This document shows positions 1-11,296 of a stretch of DNA of 64,000 bases, piece by piece. The stretch is from Apoda limacodes (taxonomy: Eukaryota > Arthropoda > Insecta > Lepidoptera > Limacodidae). Every line of letters begins with the position of its first letter. Position 1 is the stretch's first letter. A program made the translations under genes and the position numbers. The notes under the pieces were generated by a model. The model saw only the letters and a program-made list of their open reading frames with translations. It was not told the DNA's origin and ran no database searches. The DNA lies in assembly GCA_946406115.1 (NCBI GenBank), contig OX291547.1, forward strand, positions 5,709,001 to 5,773,000, in the 5' to 3' direction.

Positions 1-29
1 TACGATATTAAAATGGAATGTTTTTTTAG

Positions 30-455
30 TTTTTTAGGGTTCCTTACCCAAGGGGTAATTAGCGAAACCCCATTACTAAGACTTCGCCGTATCTCGTGAA
101 CACAGTTGAAATTTTTACAGTAGATGTCTTTATGTTGCTGCTATAACAACAAATTCTAAAAAATGGAATAAAACAAATATTGAATATTTAAAATAATAAT
201 AATACCACAGACGTGATTTTTTTTTTGCTCGATTTTGCTTGATATTGACAACGGCAACAGGCAGACGCTTAAAATATTTAACAAGTAATTAAGGGGGCTC
301 CAATACTTGTTGTATTGGAGCCCCCTTAATTACTTGTTAAATATTTTAAGCGTCTGCCTGTTGCCGTTGTCGATTTTTTTGCCGTTTTTATAGATAATGG
401 TACGGAACCCTTCGTGCGCGAGTCCGACTCGCAGTTGGCCGATTTTTTTTTTGCA
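30..455 (-). repeat. Helitron-derived lepidopteran repeat fragment
   Basis: The stretch carries the box 'gttccttaccc' near its left end and, near its right end, 'ggtacggaaccc' followed by 'gcgcgagtccgactcgc' and a T-rich run. The same ordered boxes occur inside the complete Helitron-like element at 41917-42468 in the opposite orientation, so this is a minus-strand fragment of that family. Neither terminus (TC or CTAG) is visible. It contains the perfect inverted repeat listed separately. Confidence 0.7.
247..371. repeat. Perfect inverted repeat, 60-bp arms, 5-nt loop
   Basis: Arms 247-306 and 312-371 are exact reverse complements around the loop 'ttgtt'. The arms contain part of the normal Helitron sequence ('aagggggctcc'), so the palindrome formed inside an existing repeat. 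A transcript from either strand would fold into a 60-bp perfect hairpin. Confidence 0.97.
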
Positions 456-1449
456 TTTTGTAATAAAATTACGATTGATTGAACTATTAATTTACCATGC
501 ACAAGTATAGAGATTTTTGAATGCCATCAGCTAGGCAATAGTGATTCATTAAATGTTTTAAAAAAATATTGATTTTTTTTTTTCATATAGAGCGCATGAC
601 TATTTATTTAGCCGCAGATTTTTAGCCCATATCGATTTCTAGAACGATACGAAGGATTTAGATTGAATTTTAAATTTTTCTGTCAAACGCATGCTCTATG
701 ATCAAAGCTATCTTATCTTTCCCGTTTGCATCATGTTTGCGGAGGATCGGAGGATTATCGATAGCAAACATACGGCAGCTCTTAATATTTACATTGTATA
801 TCGTAAAACCTCGAATACATTACGGATTAAATATAAATTACCAACAACGAAAGGTTCTTAGTATAAATGCTTACTTCAATATATATTGAAAATTCACAAG
901 ATATATCTTGTGAATCTATTATATCTCTAAATATAGGTATTAGGTTAATAAGTAATAATACTCCGAACAATTTTAAACTAAACAACTCATAAATTTATTA
1001 CTTGACCTTCTATTTCCACTAAAGACTTCGAGGCGAAAAACCTTTTTCCATGAACAGAGATTATTATACATGGGGTTCATATGAGTAGATTTCATAAGTG
1101 ATGGAAACCTCATATCTAAAAAAAAACGACTGTAACATGTGAAATAAATATAACTTTGAGAGCGACGATAGAAAACTTTTACACGGCATCTATATGAAGG
1201 AAATGACACATTTTTAACTCCATTACTAATGCTATTTGTGAGTGTTCCTTACTTCGCTTCAATAAAATCGGATTTTAAACTACTTACATTGCAACAAAAT
1301 TTTCTGACTTTGTGTGTTCACACCATTTCAATATGGCGGCAGAAAAAAATGTTACCGTGTTAAATTAAAGAAAACTGTTAAACTTAGGTTAACACAATAT
1401 AAAAAGAGGTAGAAATGAATAACCGCTTTTTGTAATTTCCTACGCAGCT
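456..1449. other. No gene recognised
   Basis: AT-rich sequence with short open frames only and no recognisable protein similarity. It holds two adjacent palindromes at 875-915. Nothing else was supported. Confidence 0.5.
875..915. repeat. Two adjacent perfect palindromes
   Basis: A 16-bp palindrome (875-890, core 'atatat') is followed after one base by a 24-bp palindrome (892-915, half-site 'attcacaagata'). Both are exact. Their role is unknown. Confidence 0.95.
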
Positions 1450-1693
1450 CTAGGGTGTCGAGACTGACCATGCCCGCAACAACAAAGAGTGATGGATAAA
1501 GCAATGGATAATAGTAAATTTTTTCTTATAAATTATTTTTTCTATTATCATTGAATACTTGGTTTCATATGGGTGCCAAATAAGCGCGTTATATTCCAGC
1601 CGGCTACGGGCATAGGCATTATATAGCATGAAAGCCGGTCTGCAATCGTTAAACATGATAGACCGATGTCGAAACTGCAATAATATTATGTTT
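1450..1693 (-). pseudogene. Distal part of minus-strand LINE (after the insertion)
   Basis: The minus strand encodes a stretch including the residues RSRLEYNALIWHP, which matches the conserved post-RT region of non-LTR retrotransposons (pattern VRS.LEYA..WNP). It continues the element whose upstream part lies at 2044-3070; a plus-strand LINE separates the halves. The reading frame decays below about 1500. No 3' tail is evident. Confidence 0.7.
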
Positions 1694-2043
1694 AAGCTAT
1701 TTCCATAGTTTAATGACATATAGTATCTTATTGTGGGGTAGCGCTGCTGATGTAAATACAATTTTTGCGTTACAAAAACGGACAATTCGTGCTATTTACA
1801 AATTAGGATCTAGGATATCTCTGAGGAATAGGTTTAGGGAAGTAAATATTTTAACTTTAACTTTAGCCTGTACTGTGTACATATATGAAAATCTTTTATA
1901 TGTACATAAAAATATCAATAGTTTCAGCAAGAAAAGTGACAAAATTCAAAAGTAAAAAAAATAGTATTTCATAACTTTGACGATTTAAAAGTTTTTGTAA
2001 AAACCTAATTTAAATAAAAAAAAATTTCTTTGACTTTGACATG
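1694..2043 (+). mobile_element. 5'-truncated LINE insertion with 7-bp TSD
   Basis: The plus strand encodes SILLWGSAADVNTIFALQKR and downstream residues typical of the C-terminal region of a CR1/Jockey-like LINE that recurs at 57417-57865 and 60440-61135. The 3' end is A-rich and finishes with a repeated 'tttgac'. The 7-bp word 'tatgttt' occurs at 1687-1693 and again at 2044-2050, exactly flanking the element, as expected for target-primed insertion. The frame stops at 1953-1955, so no functional protein is made. Confidence 0.8.
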
Positions 2044-3070
2044 TATGTTTGACGCAGGATGAAACCAAGTGTTTTACTCGCCCTTCTCGCTACGGACATG
2101 ATTTGGTATCTAAAGTCTATTCGAAAATCTACTGTCAATCCTTTGTCACGTATCTCATCCACTCTCATCATAGTAGTGCCTGATAGTCGATAATCATTGT
2201 TTGATTATCCATGACGGGGTCCTAGATTAAGTAAAGTTCATCACTTTACACTATTCCGTGTTAAAAAGAAGACGGTTTGTGTTACTTCAGACATCTACCT
2301 TGTGAATATCACGTTGCAGAACTTCGCAGCCAGACACAGACTCCGTGCCCATGTACCTACCACTTTAGATCGTCTCGGAGCATCAGGCACTTTGCATTTT
2401 CGATTACCTGGGGTAAATCATTAATAATGATCAATAACAGGGTTGGCCCTAATGCAATTCCCTAAACTATTCCATATCTAGTGTAATAGGATTGGGATCT
2501 TTGACCAGCAAACTGCACATACTGCTTTCGGTTACTCGGGTAATTTGCAAAAAGTTTTGATGCAAAGCCTGAGGTAAAAAGTTTGTTTAAAAGAATATCA
2601 CTATCCACCTTATCAAAGCTTTTTGGAAATCAAAATAAGCCGTGTCACTTGCCGCCTCATGTCATGTTCGTATTGCTCGTAGTTAAAAAAGATAAGCTGG
2701 TTGGTGGCGGTGGACCGACCCGTTCTGAACCTTGTTGCACGTCATCTAGGCGTACCCTGATTTGATTACTTATACTGTTAGCCAAAAAAGTTTCAAAAGT
2801 TTTCCTAAACACGGAGGACACGGTAATCGGCCTGTGTTCCTCTATTTTGGTTGTAAGATCAATTTTTGGGACTAGCGTTACCCTGCCCTTCCAGTTAGTT
2901 GGGTAATTGGCTTTAATCGAGAAGTTATAAATATGTAGTAGCGGAACTAGAGCAGACCAGACACGCAATGTTTCAATAGAAAAAGTGGTACATCGTCAGT
3001 TAACTGTCTGTCGAAATTCCGTAGAGCCTATGAATTTGATTGCTACCCGGATCGAGTTGGAGGTAACTAG
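2044..3070 (-). pseudogene. Minus-strand LINE reverse transcriptase remnant
   Basis: Read on the minus strand, pieces in shifting frames give a pre-palm segment with EEHRPITVSSVFRKTFE (about 2880-2780), a catalytic-A-type segment DFQKALIRWI / KAFDKVDSDILL (about 2620-2580), a motif like GIALGPTLLLIINDLP (about 2460-2410) and a C-terminal piece VARRASKTLGFIL (about 2090-2055). The order fits a non-LTR reverse transcriptase. Stops and frameshifts break it in several places. The region after RASKTLGFIL resumes at 1686 on the far side of the inserted LINE. Clade is uncertain. Confidence 0.75.
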
Positions 3071-3275
3071 GGTCTGTGATTCGACATTTTCGCAGTTTAA
3101 TTATGAAACGAAATGCATCAAATCGAAATGAAATAGGAAAGCTAAAAATTAAAAAGGAAACATTTACTTACTATGTCAACTATATGTATAGAAATATAAT
3201 TTATCCGTTCATAACAACAAACCCTTTACTGAATCATAAAATAGAGAGGATTTACCTCATCTAAGCCGCTGGCTG

Positions 3276-3359
3276 CAAGTCCTAACATTCAAGTCCTAAC
3301 ATTCAAGTCCCAACATTCAAGTCCTAACATTCAAGTCCTAACATTCAAGTCCTAACATT
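3276..3359 (+). repeat. 14-bp minisatellite, six units
   Basis: Six consecutive copies of 'caagtcctaacatt' with one C/T difference in the third unit. The array is 84 bp long and ends abruptly in 'ctagtctaaat'. Confidence 0.97.
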
Positions 3360-4904
3360 CTAGTCTAAATCCCACTCTCACATTAATTTTAACGAAAAGG
3401 GTACAAAGGATAAACAATACATCTCCATCCACAATCTTATTAAGACGAAGATTTGCCTTGATGCTCCAAAACGGTCTATCTTATATAGTTGTTCTAGATT
3501 TGAGAATAAGCGTGCGTATATCTCAAATGTTAAAAAATAGAGAAGCAGGGGAAAGACATCTTTATGGGAGATTTCACCTCGCTTTGTATTCGATCAAGGT
3601 CACAGGTGATTGCCTCTTTAGTATTAGGCAAGTTCCAGAAAAAAAGCGTGTTTAATAAATGGTAATAATTTATTTATAAAAAAACACAATTTCGTCACTA
3701 GTGGAATGTATTCGACTTGTTATAATAAAACCAAATGAGCTGAAACTCGATAGGTTTACTAGTTACCATTAAAGATTTCCACTATCTACCTTAACGATGC
3801 ATTATCAGATCCTCATCCAAACTTGTATATTGATTTTATTCAAACACCTACCACCAAACGCCACCCACTCCAATGCATTTTTCGAACGTAAAATATTCTT
3901 ATTAATTTGGTTATTATTAAAGATGTAACGATTAATTTTTTTTTATTTTTTTACATGGATCATAACCTAATATTTACTACCTTTTTCAAATAACAACTTC
4001 ATCTCAGTATTTTTTATGGAATTTGTACGAAATTTGTTCTTTTCTTAGTACATTTTATTAAGTTGGTCGACTATTACTCGTTAACTTGTAACGTCTACTT
4101 AGCTGTGATCGTTTATCTTATAATTTGTGTTAAATGTACTACTGCCGTGAATTAATTATATATCCATTTTGTTTCTAGTCTCTGTACTAAGCCGTGGTTA
4201 GACAGACGAAGGGACATAGTGAAACTATACTTGTTGACTACGGAACCCTAAAATCCCAAAAAAAATCATTTTCCTCTGTATTATTTTTATGCGATATTGC
4301 TATGCTGGCTTTGGTTTACTTAGAAATCAATGAAAATCTGTATTTATAATTGAACATTAGTATAAATCTACTACCCCACTTTTCCCCTAATAAAATCAAT
4401 TCCATATCACGTAGTCTACGTTGCCGACGACACTTTGTAGTTACACCTGGAAAGACTTATCTTTTGTCGGGAACTTCGTTAATTATTGTTTCATCTCGAG
4501 ATTTATTTCGCTTTGTGTTTTATTCTTTTCTTACTTCGTTTGTAGTTATAAATCTGTACCTAAATGTAACTTTCGTATCACATTTTGCTAGGTTTTTACT
4601 GCGTCTTAATTATTAACATCTGGGCGGCTAAAGTTTGCTTGGTTATAATCAGATGTTTTCAAGTGAAGACACCTATATAGTAAGTAGTGCCTACCTTAGA
4701 CAGTAAAACATTTTCCAATTACAAATTTCATCAAAATCGTTAGATCCGTTTCCGAAAAAGCAACCTTTTATAATAATGTTATAAGTGCGAAAGTAAGCAA
4801 TATATATGAGAAATATAATTTTAAAAGTCTACTAAGAGATGCTGCGTGAAGAAAACGTAAAGAGAAAATTCCCAAAAATAGGCGGCCTAATTTAATTAGT
4901 AAAA
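3360..4904. other. No gene recognised
   Basis: AT-rich, with short open frames that resemble no family known to me. A short 'acggaaccct' fragment of the Helitron-type box lies near 4241. Nothing else was supported. Confidence 0.5.
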
Positions 4905-5250
4905 AATCGGTTCGGCAGCAAGTACCGTACAAGCAACTTCTCTTGGGAATTTTTTTGTTTTTAATGTTCCGATAAAAAATGAACCGCTGAACCGATTTTT
5001 TTCAGACTCTTTTCAGATCTAAGTCATGACGTGGCGTATCGATTGATATGGTCATCAAACAATTCGGTCCAAGAGTTTTTGAGAAAACCGAGCAGAAAAA
5101 AAGTACACATACATACACACACACACACACACCGACATCACTCTAAAAATGATTGCAAATGATTCTCCGAGTCATGAAACGTAAAGAAAACACAAAAATA
5201 TCTATTTCGATTTTCGGACCTATTACAATAACTTCCCAAGAGAAGTTAAT
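4905..5250 (+). mobile_element. TIR repeat with internal AC microsatellite (copy 1)
   Basis: The 15-mer 'aacttctcttgggaa' at 4935-4949 is the exact reverse complement of 5233-5247, giving a 313-bp element with perfect terminal inverted repeats. A conserved leader 'ttcggcagcaagtaccg' lies outside the left arm and recurs in the copies at 33888 and 22245. The interior contains the block 'tttcagatctaagtcatgac' and, at about 5104-5132, an (AC)n run. It has no coding capacity. Confidence 0.8.
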
Positions 5251-5794
5251 ATGGATCTCAGTCCAGTTTCCGAAGTTATGCAACTTAGAACTTGGAGTCG
5301 GACATTCAGAAGTGTTTATGTTTTTCTATTTTAGTACAAGAGAAGAATATTATGAACGCACGAAAAACTAAAAGAGAGCAACCAGTTATATTCACAAAGA
5401 CTCATAAAATAAGGAAAATAACTCGCAAAATATTGTGAACCATTCACGACTCGCTATATACCGCTAAAAGCGCTTGAAGTCGTTCTTTAACAAGTTATAT
5501 ATTATAACTAAATTATAAGTATCAATATTCTTTTTAATATATAAAATAAAATAATGCAAGCGGGTTTACTTTTCTTTTGGCATCTATTAGTTTTAAAAAA
5601 AAAAAATTTTGCCGAAATAGTATAATTTATTGCATACAAAACGAAATAGGTTATCTAAAACTACTTCTCATTTTTTAAATGAGCACTTTTTTCGTTTTTA
5701 CTACATAAGTAAAAACTGACCAAGTATGCGAGTCTGGCACCGAGGTTTCCGTACAAACTTATTATACGTAGGTAGATAGTGCTTCTATCATGGG

Positions 5795-6045
5795 GTATAG
5801 TCACCCAGGTATTCCTTGACTGTTGGATTTTTCCTGTATTTGTGATGTAACATCTAGCTTCTTATCAAGGGACTCCAAATTTGTTAATTGTAAGGATGTC
5901 TCGGTTAGTGCTTGGCACGGCGATAGGCCACTTATCGCGTTTGTAAGACAGAATACCATCGGTGATCGAACATAATACAATAAATCGGTGTTTGTGACGT
6001 CTCTGACCAACCCTTTGGCGATAAGTGTCGTGATGGTATATTACT
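5795..6045 (+). repeat. SINE-like repeat body without tRNA head
   Basis: The 3' half ('accatcggtga', 'tctctgaccaaccctt', ending 'gtgtcgtgat') matches the 3' half of the SINE at 8815-9015 in the same orientation. No A or B box is visible here, so this is a partial or related element. Confidence 0.55.
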
Positions 6046-6221
6046 ATTATTAAAAGAAACTGTAATGCATATTTAAAGATTTAACCAACGACACCTCACC
6101 CACTCGAGATATGTAGGTATATGTAGTTACCTGTAACAAAAAAAGAGATTATTGTTTGATAAAGTTTATTGTTAAGTTACTTACAAAAAATTACTTTTAT
6201 TAATAACTAAGAAATAGTGTA

Positions 6222-6374
6222 AGCTATGGAAAGAGCCATGGTTGGTGTTTTTTGCGCGATAAAATTCGAAATGAGGAAATTCGCCGAAGAACCAAAGTTA
6301 CCGACATAGCTCAAACAGTTGGTAAGCTGAAGTGGAAATGGGCAGGCCACATCGCTCGTCAAACCGATAACATT
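6222..6374 (+). pseudogene. RTE-type LINE C-terminal fragment
   Basis: The plus strand encodes RDKIRNEEIRRRTKVTDIAQ, then KLKWKWAGHIARQTDN, the highly conserved C-terminal stretch of arthropod RTE-clade retrotransposon proteins. The match stops abruptly after TDN, and the open frame runs on into unrelated AT-rich sequence to 6543. No RT motifs are nearby, so this is an isolated scrap. Confidence 0.85.
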
Positions 6375-7994
6375 CGATTTATTAATATATTGGTATTTGA
6401 TAGTATAAATAAATGTATCATGTTATCATCAAATTTCAAGTTTATAAGCAATAGGGCTCGGTTTGGACCTGCCGGGTGCGAAACCATAAAAATAGAAATT
6501 AGGAAAAATATAGAAACCGACTATTTATTTCGAGGTGCAAATTAACTTTTATATCGACTTAATGAAATCAAAGCAGCAAGTTACAGCTAGAACCTAATAT
6601 TTATGTATTTGAAATGTGATAATTAAATTTAACAAGGCACATTTAAAAATAATAATAAAAGATCTTATGTCTTCCAGGGTTTCGTGCCCGAAGGGTCCAG
6701 TCGAGGCCCTAATGCAATAAACTTCAAATTTGACGATAACATTTATCATCACGTATATTTAGTAGCCCAATAAGCACAAAACCGCATTATTAGTTGTCAC
6801 ATATGGTCCACATCGGCAACTTTAGCATTTACAAAGACTTATTAGAGTACACTCGCTCTGCAAAAGCAGAAAATTACGCTTTCGCCTGCATATTGTTTCT
6901 ATTAAGCACCCCGGAAACAACATTGTAATGTTGTGAGCGTTAATATATTTGTACAGGTCGGTGTTGCTCAGCATTTAGCAATTAATAGTACTGTCCGCTA
7001 CACTATACCTTTTTTGTGGAACTAAAAGTAGCTGTAATAAATAGTAGATAAGATTTGGCATACTTAGAGTAAATTAATTAAGTTGTACAAAACGTTGTTT
7101 AGAAGATGTTCTTCTTTGCAATTATTTGACAGTTCTGTTAGAAAAAACTTAGCTAAGCAACGATTTAGCCACAGAAGCTACATTCTGAATTGAAGGCTAC
7201 AGATAAAGCCTTAAAATTCCTGTATTTTAAGTAAGAACATGTGAACTACAATAATGCAACCATTTATTATGTGACTTCAATTAACAATTATAAAATGCGT
7301 CTTGCTGCACATAGTTAAAATTTCACAGTGTTAATCAGCTTGTTACTGTTGTTGTTGGGTGCATGAATTTATATAAAATACAGCAATATAAAATTACAGC
7401 AAACTGCTATAAATTAGATCACATGTAACCTTTGATCCTGGTTGGAGCTGAATGCTTGTACTAGCTTAGGCCCTTAATCTGCTAATGGAGTTATATAAGA
7501 TCCTGAAAGACGTTTTAGCGCCCCGTTTTAACGCTATCATAAAATAAACGGATAGACACTCGGATCTAAGATTTTGTAACAAGTTAGGATTAAAGCCTGT
7601 CCAGAGATTCCTAAAAAGCAATTCCTATAAAGAGGTGGCGGTTCATTGAGTACAATATATTTGGTGTATATTACCCACACATTAGCTTTACATAGATCTC
7701 TCGCTGACTTGTATGACCCAAGAACTACGCGTGTCAGCTCTTTACTGATTTATATACTACGAGTGAATTTTTATACAGCCCATGGCATTTAAATGTGCTT
7801 AATGTAGTGCACATTGGCTGTCCACCATCTTTTAGGATCTAACCTTTGTCAATTATTATATTAATATTTTTTTTTGTTTATTTAACGAAAATAAAAACTG
7901 GATTTGAACAGCTTATTGACAAATTATATTTCCGATATAAAGAGATTTCTAGTGTTTTTTTAAATATTATCAACCTATTTTATTCTATTAGGTA
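6375..7994. other. No gene recognised
   Basis: AT-rich intergenic sequence. Short frames lack motifs. Nothing supported. Confidence 0.5.
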
Positions 7995-8215
7995 CTAGCT
8001 GACCCGGCGAACGTTGTTTCTGTTTTTAAACCAACTGCCGTACCAACATATTGTGAAACGGTTGTACTAATTCAGAAACCTTTCCCGGTGTGTGCATAAC
8101 AATATACCAAAATTTAATTACAATCGGTTTACCCTTACTGCGCGAGTCCAACTCGCACTTAAGCATTTTTTTCATTCCCAGAAACATTCCATGGCGTGTG
8201 CATAACAAGTTATGT
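7995..8215 (-). mobile_element. Helitron-like 3' end fragment
   Basis: Plus-strand 'ctagctgacccggcgaacgtt' begins at 7995; read on the minus strand this is the 3' end '...ccgggtcagctag' followed by T, the terminus of the family complete at 40243-41130. Internal blocks ('aattcagaaacctt', 'gtgtgcataac', 'gcgagtccaactcgc') match that element. The 5' end is lost. Confidence 0.8.
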
Positions 8216-8814
8216 TTATGTGTGAGTCAGAGCAGTAAAAAATATTCACAATTTTGCCACTTCTGAATTTATAACACCATAGATGCGTTAATAAGATGCC
8301 GGTCTGCAGTTTATACTGCGAAATAGGTAACACCCACTCTAAAAATCAGCTCTAATATTACTATTACTTATTTACCTTTATTAATGCTTAAATCAGCTAA
8401 TAGCTGTTTCATTTGTGCCCAAATCAGAGTTATATCAGCTGCAACAGCGCTGCTAACGCTCTTATTCCGCAGACTTACTTAGCTAAAGATTCTATTGTAG
8501 ACAGTGATTCAGCTGATATACAGCGGTTCGGTGTTACTTGGGAATAAATACCAATATATTGATAAATTAAATGTTTCTTTTTTAAAATTCTTAATTTTTT
8601 TCTATTACCAACTTGATTTTGTGGTTAAATGCTTAGTTCAGAAGTATGTGCGAGGTCCGACACGCAATATTGTAGAGGTTAAATTTGTTTGTTTGTTTGT
8701 GTGTAGGGGGTAATCTCTGCAATCACTTAGTCGGGTTTTAATTCATGTTTATGAGATAGATGATATAAAGGCATACTCCCAATATATTTATGTTACCTTC
8801 TTTAATTATTTATA
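8216..8814. other. No gene recognised
   Basis: AT-rich; contains a 'gtttgtttgtttgtgtg' simple tract near 8687. Nothing else supported. Confidence 0.5.
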
Positions 8815-9015
8815 GAGGATCGAGTGACGCAGTGGTGTAATGTGTGGTTGCCGTGACCTTTAGTCCCAAATTTAATTCAAGGTATAGGGCAACCAATTTT
8901 GTTACAATTTGTTAATTGTTTCGACCCTGGTTTGTAAGTCATCACCATCGGTGAAACGTGAAAAGGTTCGTTCCTTCTCTGACCATCCCTTTAGAAAAAG
9001 GTGTCGTGATTATTC
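8815..9015 (+). repeat. tRNA-derived SINE
   Basis: The head 'gagtgacgcagtggtgtaatg' resembles an RNA polymerase III A box, followed about 45 bp later by a decayed B box ('tttaattcaagg'). The body ends with 'tctctgaccatccctttag' and 'gtgtcgtgat', shared with 5795-6045. It is non-coding. Confidence 0.65.
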
Positions 9016-10230
9016 TTTTTTATCAATTTACACAACTAATGCTTAGGATATTATTTGATTGTATTTTACAAGTTATCTCTACGAGTTAAGATACTCAGTA
9101 CCCGAACATACTATGAATAAAATATTCATAAAGTACATATAAGTTTTCTAAAGAAAACAAACACAGAAGTGAATGCGTTGCATGTATAGCAAGATTCATA
9201 AATTCCTACATATGTTACATCCGAGCGACGCGACGGCGAACTTTAAATAAGTTTTCAGTTGGCTGGGACGTACTATGGATTCAGTCGTCTGGTATCGGAA
9301 ACAGTACGGACGTACAATTATTACGATTCATTTTCATCATTCATTTCATCCGTATCCAAAGGACGGAAGAAATAGAGCCTTAAGCCTATGCTTATCAGTA
9401 TGTCCCACTGTTAGAGTGCTCTATCTTTTAGATGGAAGTATAGCTAGCGCCTAAAATTTGCATAGAATATGTATTACACAGAACAATTACAGCCTACACC
9501 TAACAGTCTTCTTTATTAACTGTTCTGTGGTGTGTTATTTATGGCGGATTTTCTAGTAAATAATAAAAAAAAAATCAAAATGTAAAAATTCAAGAAGGTC
9601 GATATAAGAAACATATTTTTGTCGTTTTTGCTCTATAGGTCAACAAATAATAAAAACTGTGGCGGTCTGTCGATGCGGTGCCCTCCGTGTTACTCACACC
9701 TGGCCGGTTTTTTATTTTAATACATATGATGACATAGATGGCGCTAAAGCTGTACAAGTTATGTGATATTAAATGTTTGCCGTTCTTCAAATATGTTTAA
9801 TATGACATAGTGCGACGGTGCATATGTACGTTTCAAAAACAGGAGGAGATTCTTATTATTTTTTATTATTATTTGTCTTTTTTTTGTGTATGTTTATGTT
9901 CCACAAATTCCGTGATATATTTTTGGTTTGAGAGCAAAATTCAAATTTTCCTACATATGGTAGGATTAACCCGCGGGTTGGTACCATTTATATTTGGTAT
10001 GGATTGGTCCAAAACAAACGGTCAAACGGGAGTTAGGTGACAAAATGTCTTCAGTTGCATCATTTTAGACGACTTTATTTCTTATGTACGTAAAAGGCTC
10101 CCTAGATGATCAAAAATGCTTGCCAAGCCCGTAAATATTTTTACGCTTATAAAATATATCTGAAATTCTAATGTAGCAAAAAAAAAACTTATAGTAAAGT
10201 CATATTTACATATATTAATTTTATTTAATT
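9016..10230. other. No gene recognised
   Basis: AT-rich sequence with short open frames of no recognisable family. Nothing supported. Confidence 0.5.
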
Positions 10231-10330
10231 TCTATATTAATAGGTATTATAAATGCGAAGGTGAGTTTGTTTGTTTATTGTCCTTTCTTTACGTCACAGC
10301 GTATGCTACCTGACGTAAAGTAAGGACGAA
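10231..10330 (+). mobile_element. Helitron-like 5' end fragment with hairpin
   Basis: The start 'tctatattaa' and 'attataaatgcgaaggtgag' match the 5' end of the family seen at 17715, 39758 and 46439. A near-perfect hairpin follows: 10281-10296 pairs with 10311-10326 with one mismatch around a 14-nt loop. The 3' end of this copy is not identifiable. Confidence 0.55.
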
Positions 10331-10759
10331 CCAATTGATTTACAATTTTGCACAGAGATAGTTGAAGAGACTGAGAACGACATACCATTTTTGTTATTTT
10401 CGGAAAGAGTTACTTTAACAGTGACTAAAACCGAATTCCCCATAGACGAACTATACCTAGAGCAAAAAATTTTTAGCAATACTATTTTTAAAGAAATAGT
10501 AGATTTTTACAAGACAAAAAAAAAGAGAATTTAATTCGTGCGACTAAGTTAGATCCCGAGAGCAACGAAGGATGCTAGAGTAGAATCCCGAGCGCAAGTG
10601 AGTTTTATTCACTGTTATCGATGATTAAAATGCCCTTCTTCGGTAATAAATACTTTTTTTTTATTATTATTACTATACAATATAATATTTACGCGATTTC
10701 GACTCGTTAAATATATATTTTTTTAAATGTGTTCAAGTCGCAAAATATTAAAATCATTA
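10331..10759. other. No gene recognised
   Basis: Low-complexity AT-rich sequence with a repeated 'gatcccgag' word near 10552 and 10588. Nothing else supported. Confidence 0.4.
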
Positions 10760-11230
10760 TCATTACTACTATCCGAAAAGCACAATCACTTACAACCTTC
10801 AAAGCACAAGTGAAAAAGCATTTTTTAAATCTCGCATAACCTTGTTGTTTTGCTCCCTCTGTTCTTCTGATGTAGACACTTAAATATTTAAGTTATGATT
10901 GTTTTATTTATGTGTAGTTTATGTATTTTTATGTAAGGAATTTATGTATTTTATATTTTATGTATAAGGGTATTTATGTATTTTGTAGTTATATATTTAT
11001 TTGGTAATTTATTCTTATTCTATGTTACTTATATCTTTATTTCAGTTTTTGTACAATTTTGCACATCCTACCATTCCAATCTTTTAAATTTGTATATCAA
11101 TACCAACATAGGTTATCTGGTAGAAATCGCCATCTGGCGATAAGATCGCCTGTTGTACGTGTTTTTTAATATTATTTTTTCAATAAGTTTGTGTTTTTGT
11201 TTTGTGCAATAAAGGATATTTGTATTGTAT
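10760..11230 (+). mobile_element. 5'-truncated LINE tail with 3'-UTR hairpin
   Basis: It begins with the last codons of a LINE ORF (residues like TTFKAQVKKHFLNLA then stop near 10840), followed by an AT-rich 3' UTR. The hairpin ATCGCC-atct-GGCGAT sits at 11126-11141, in the same place as the hairpins of the copies at 14096 and 15739. The tail ends in 'caataaagg' followed by a repeated 'tttgtattgta'. Confidence 0.75.
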
Positions 11231-11234
11231 TTGT

Positions 11235-11296
11235 ACTATTAATACTACGCTGAAACCCAAATTTAGAGTGGGCAGAGCCACTGGCAAAAGCTAAAA
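11235..11296 (+). mobile_element. Helitron-like 3' terminal fragment
   Basis: 'aaatttagagtgggcagagcc-actggcaaaagctaa' is the 3' signature (hairpin then CTRR) of the family complete at 17715-18264. Only the last ~60 bp are present, directly after a LINE tail. Confidence 0.6.

Noticed and set aside
973..1209. 78-residue minus-strand open frame
   Set aside because: No motif, no homolog recognised and no splice or promoter context; compatible with chance.
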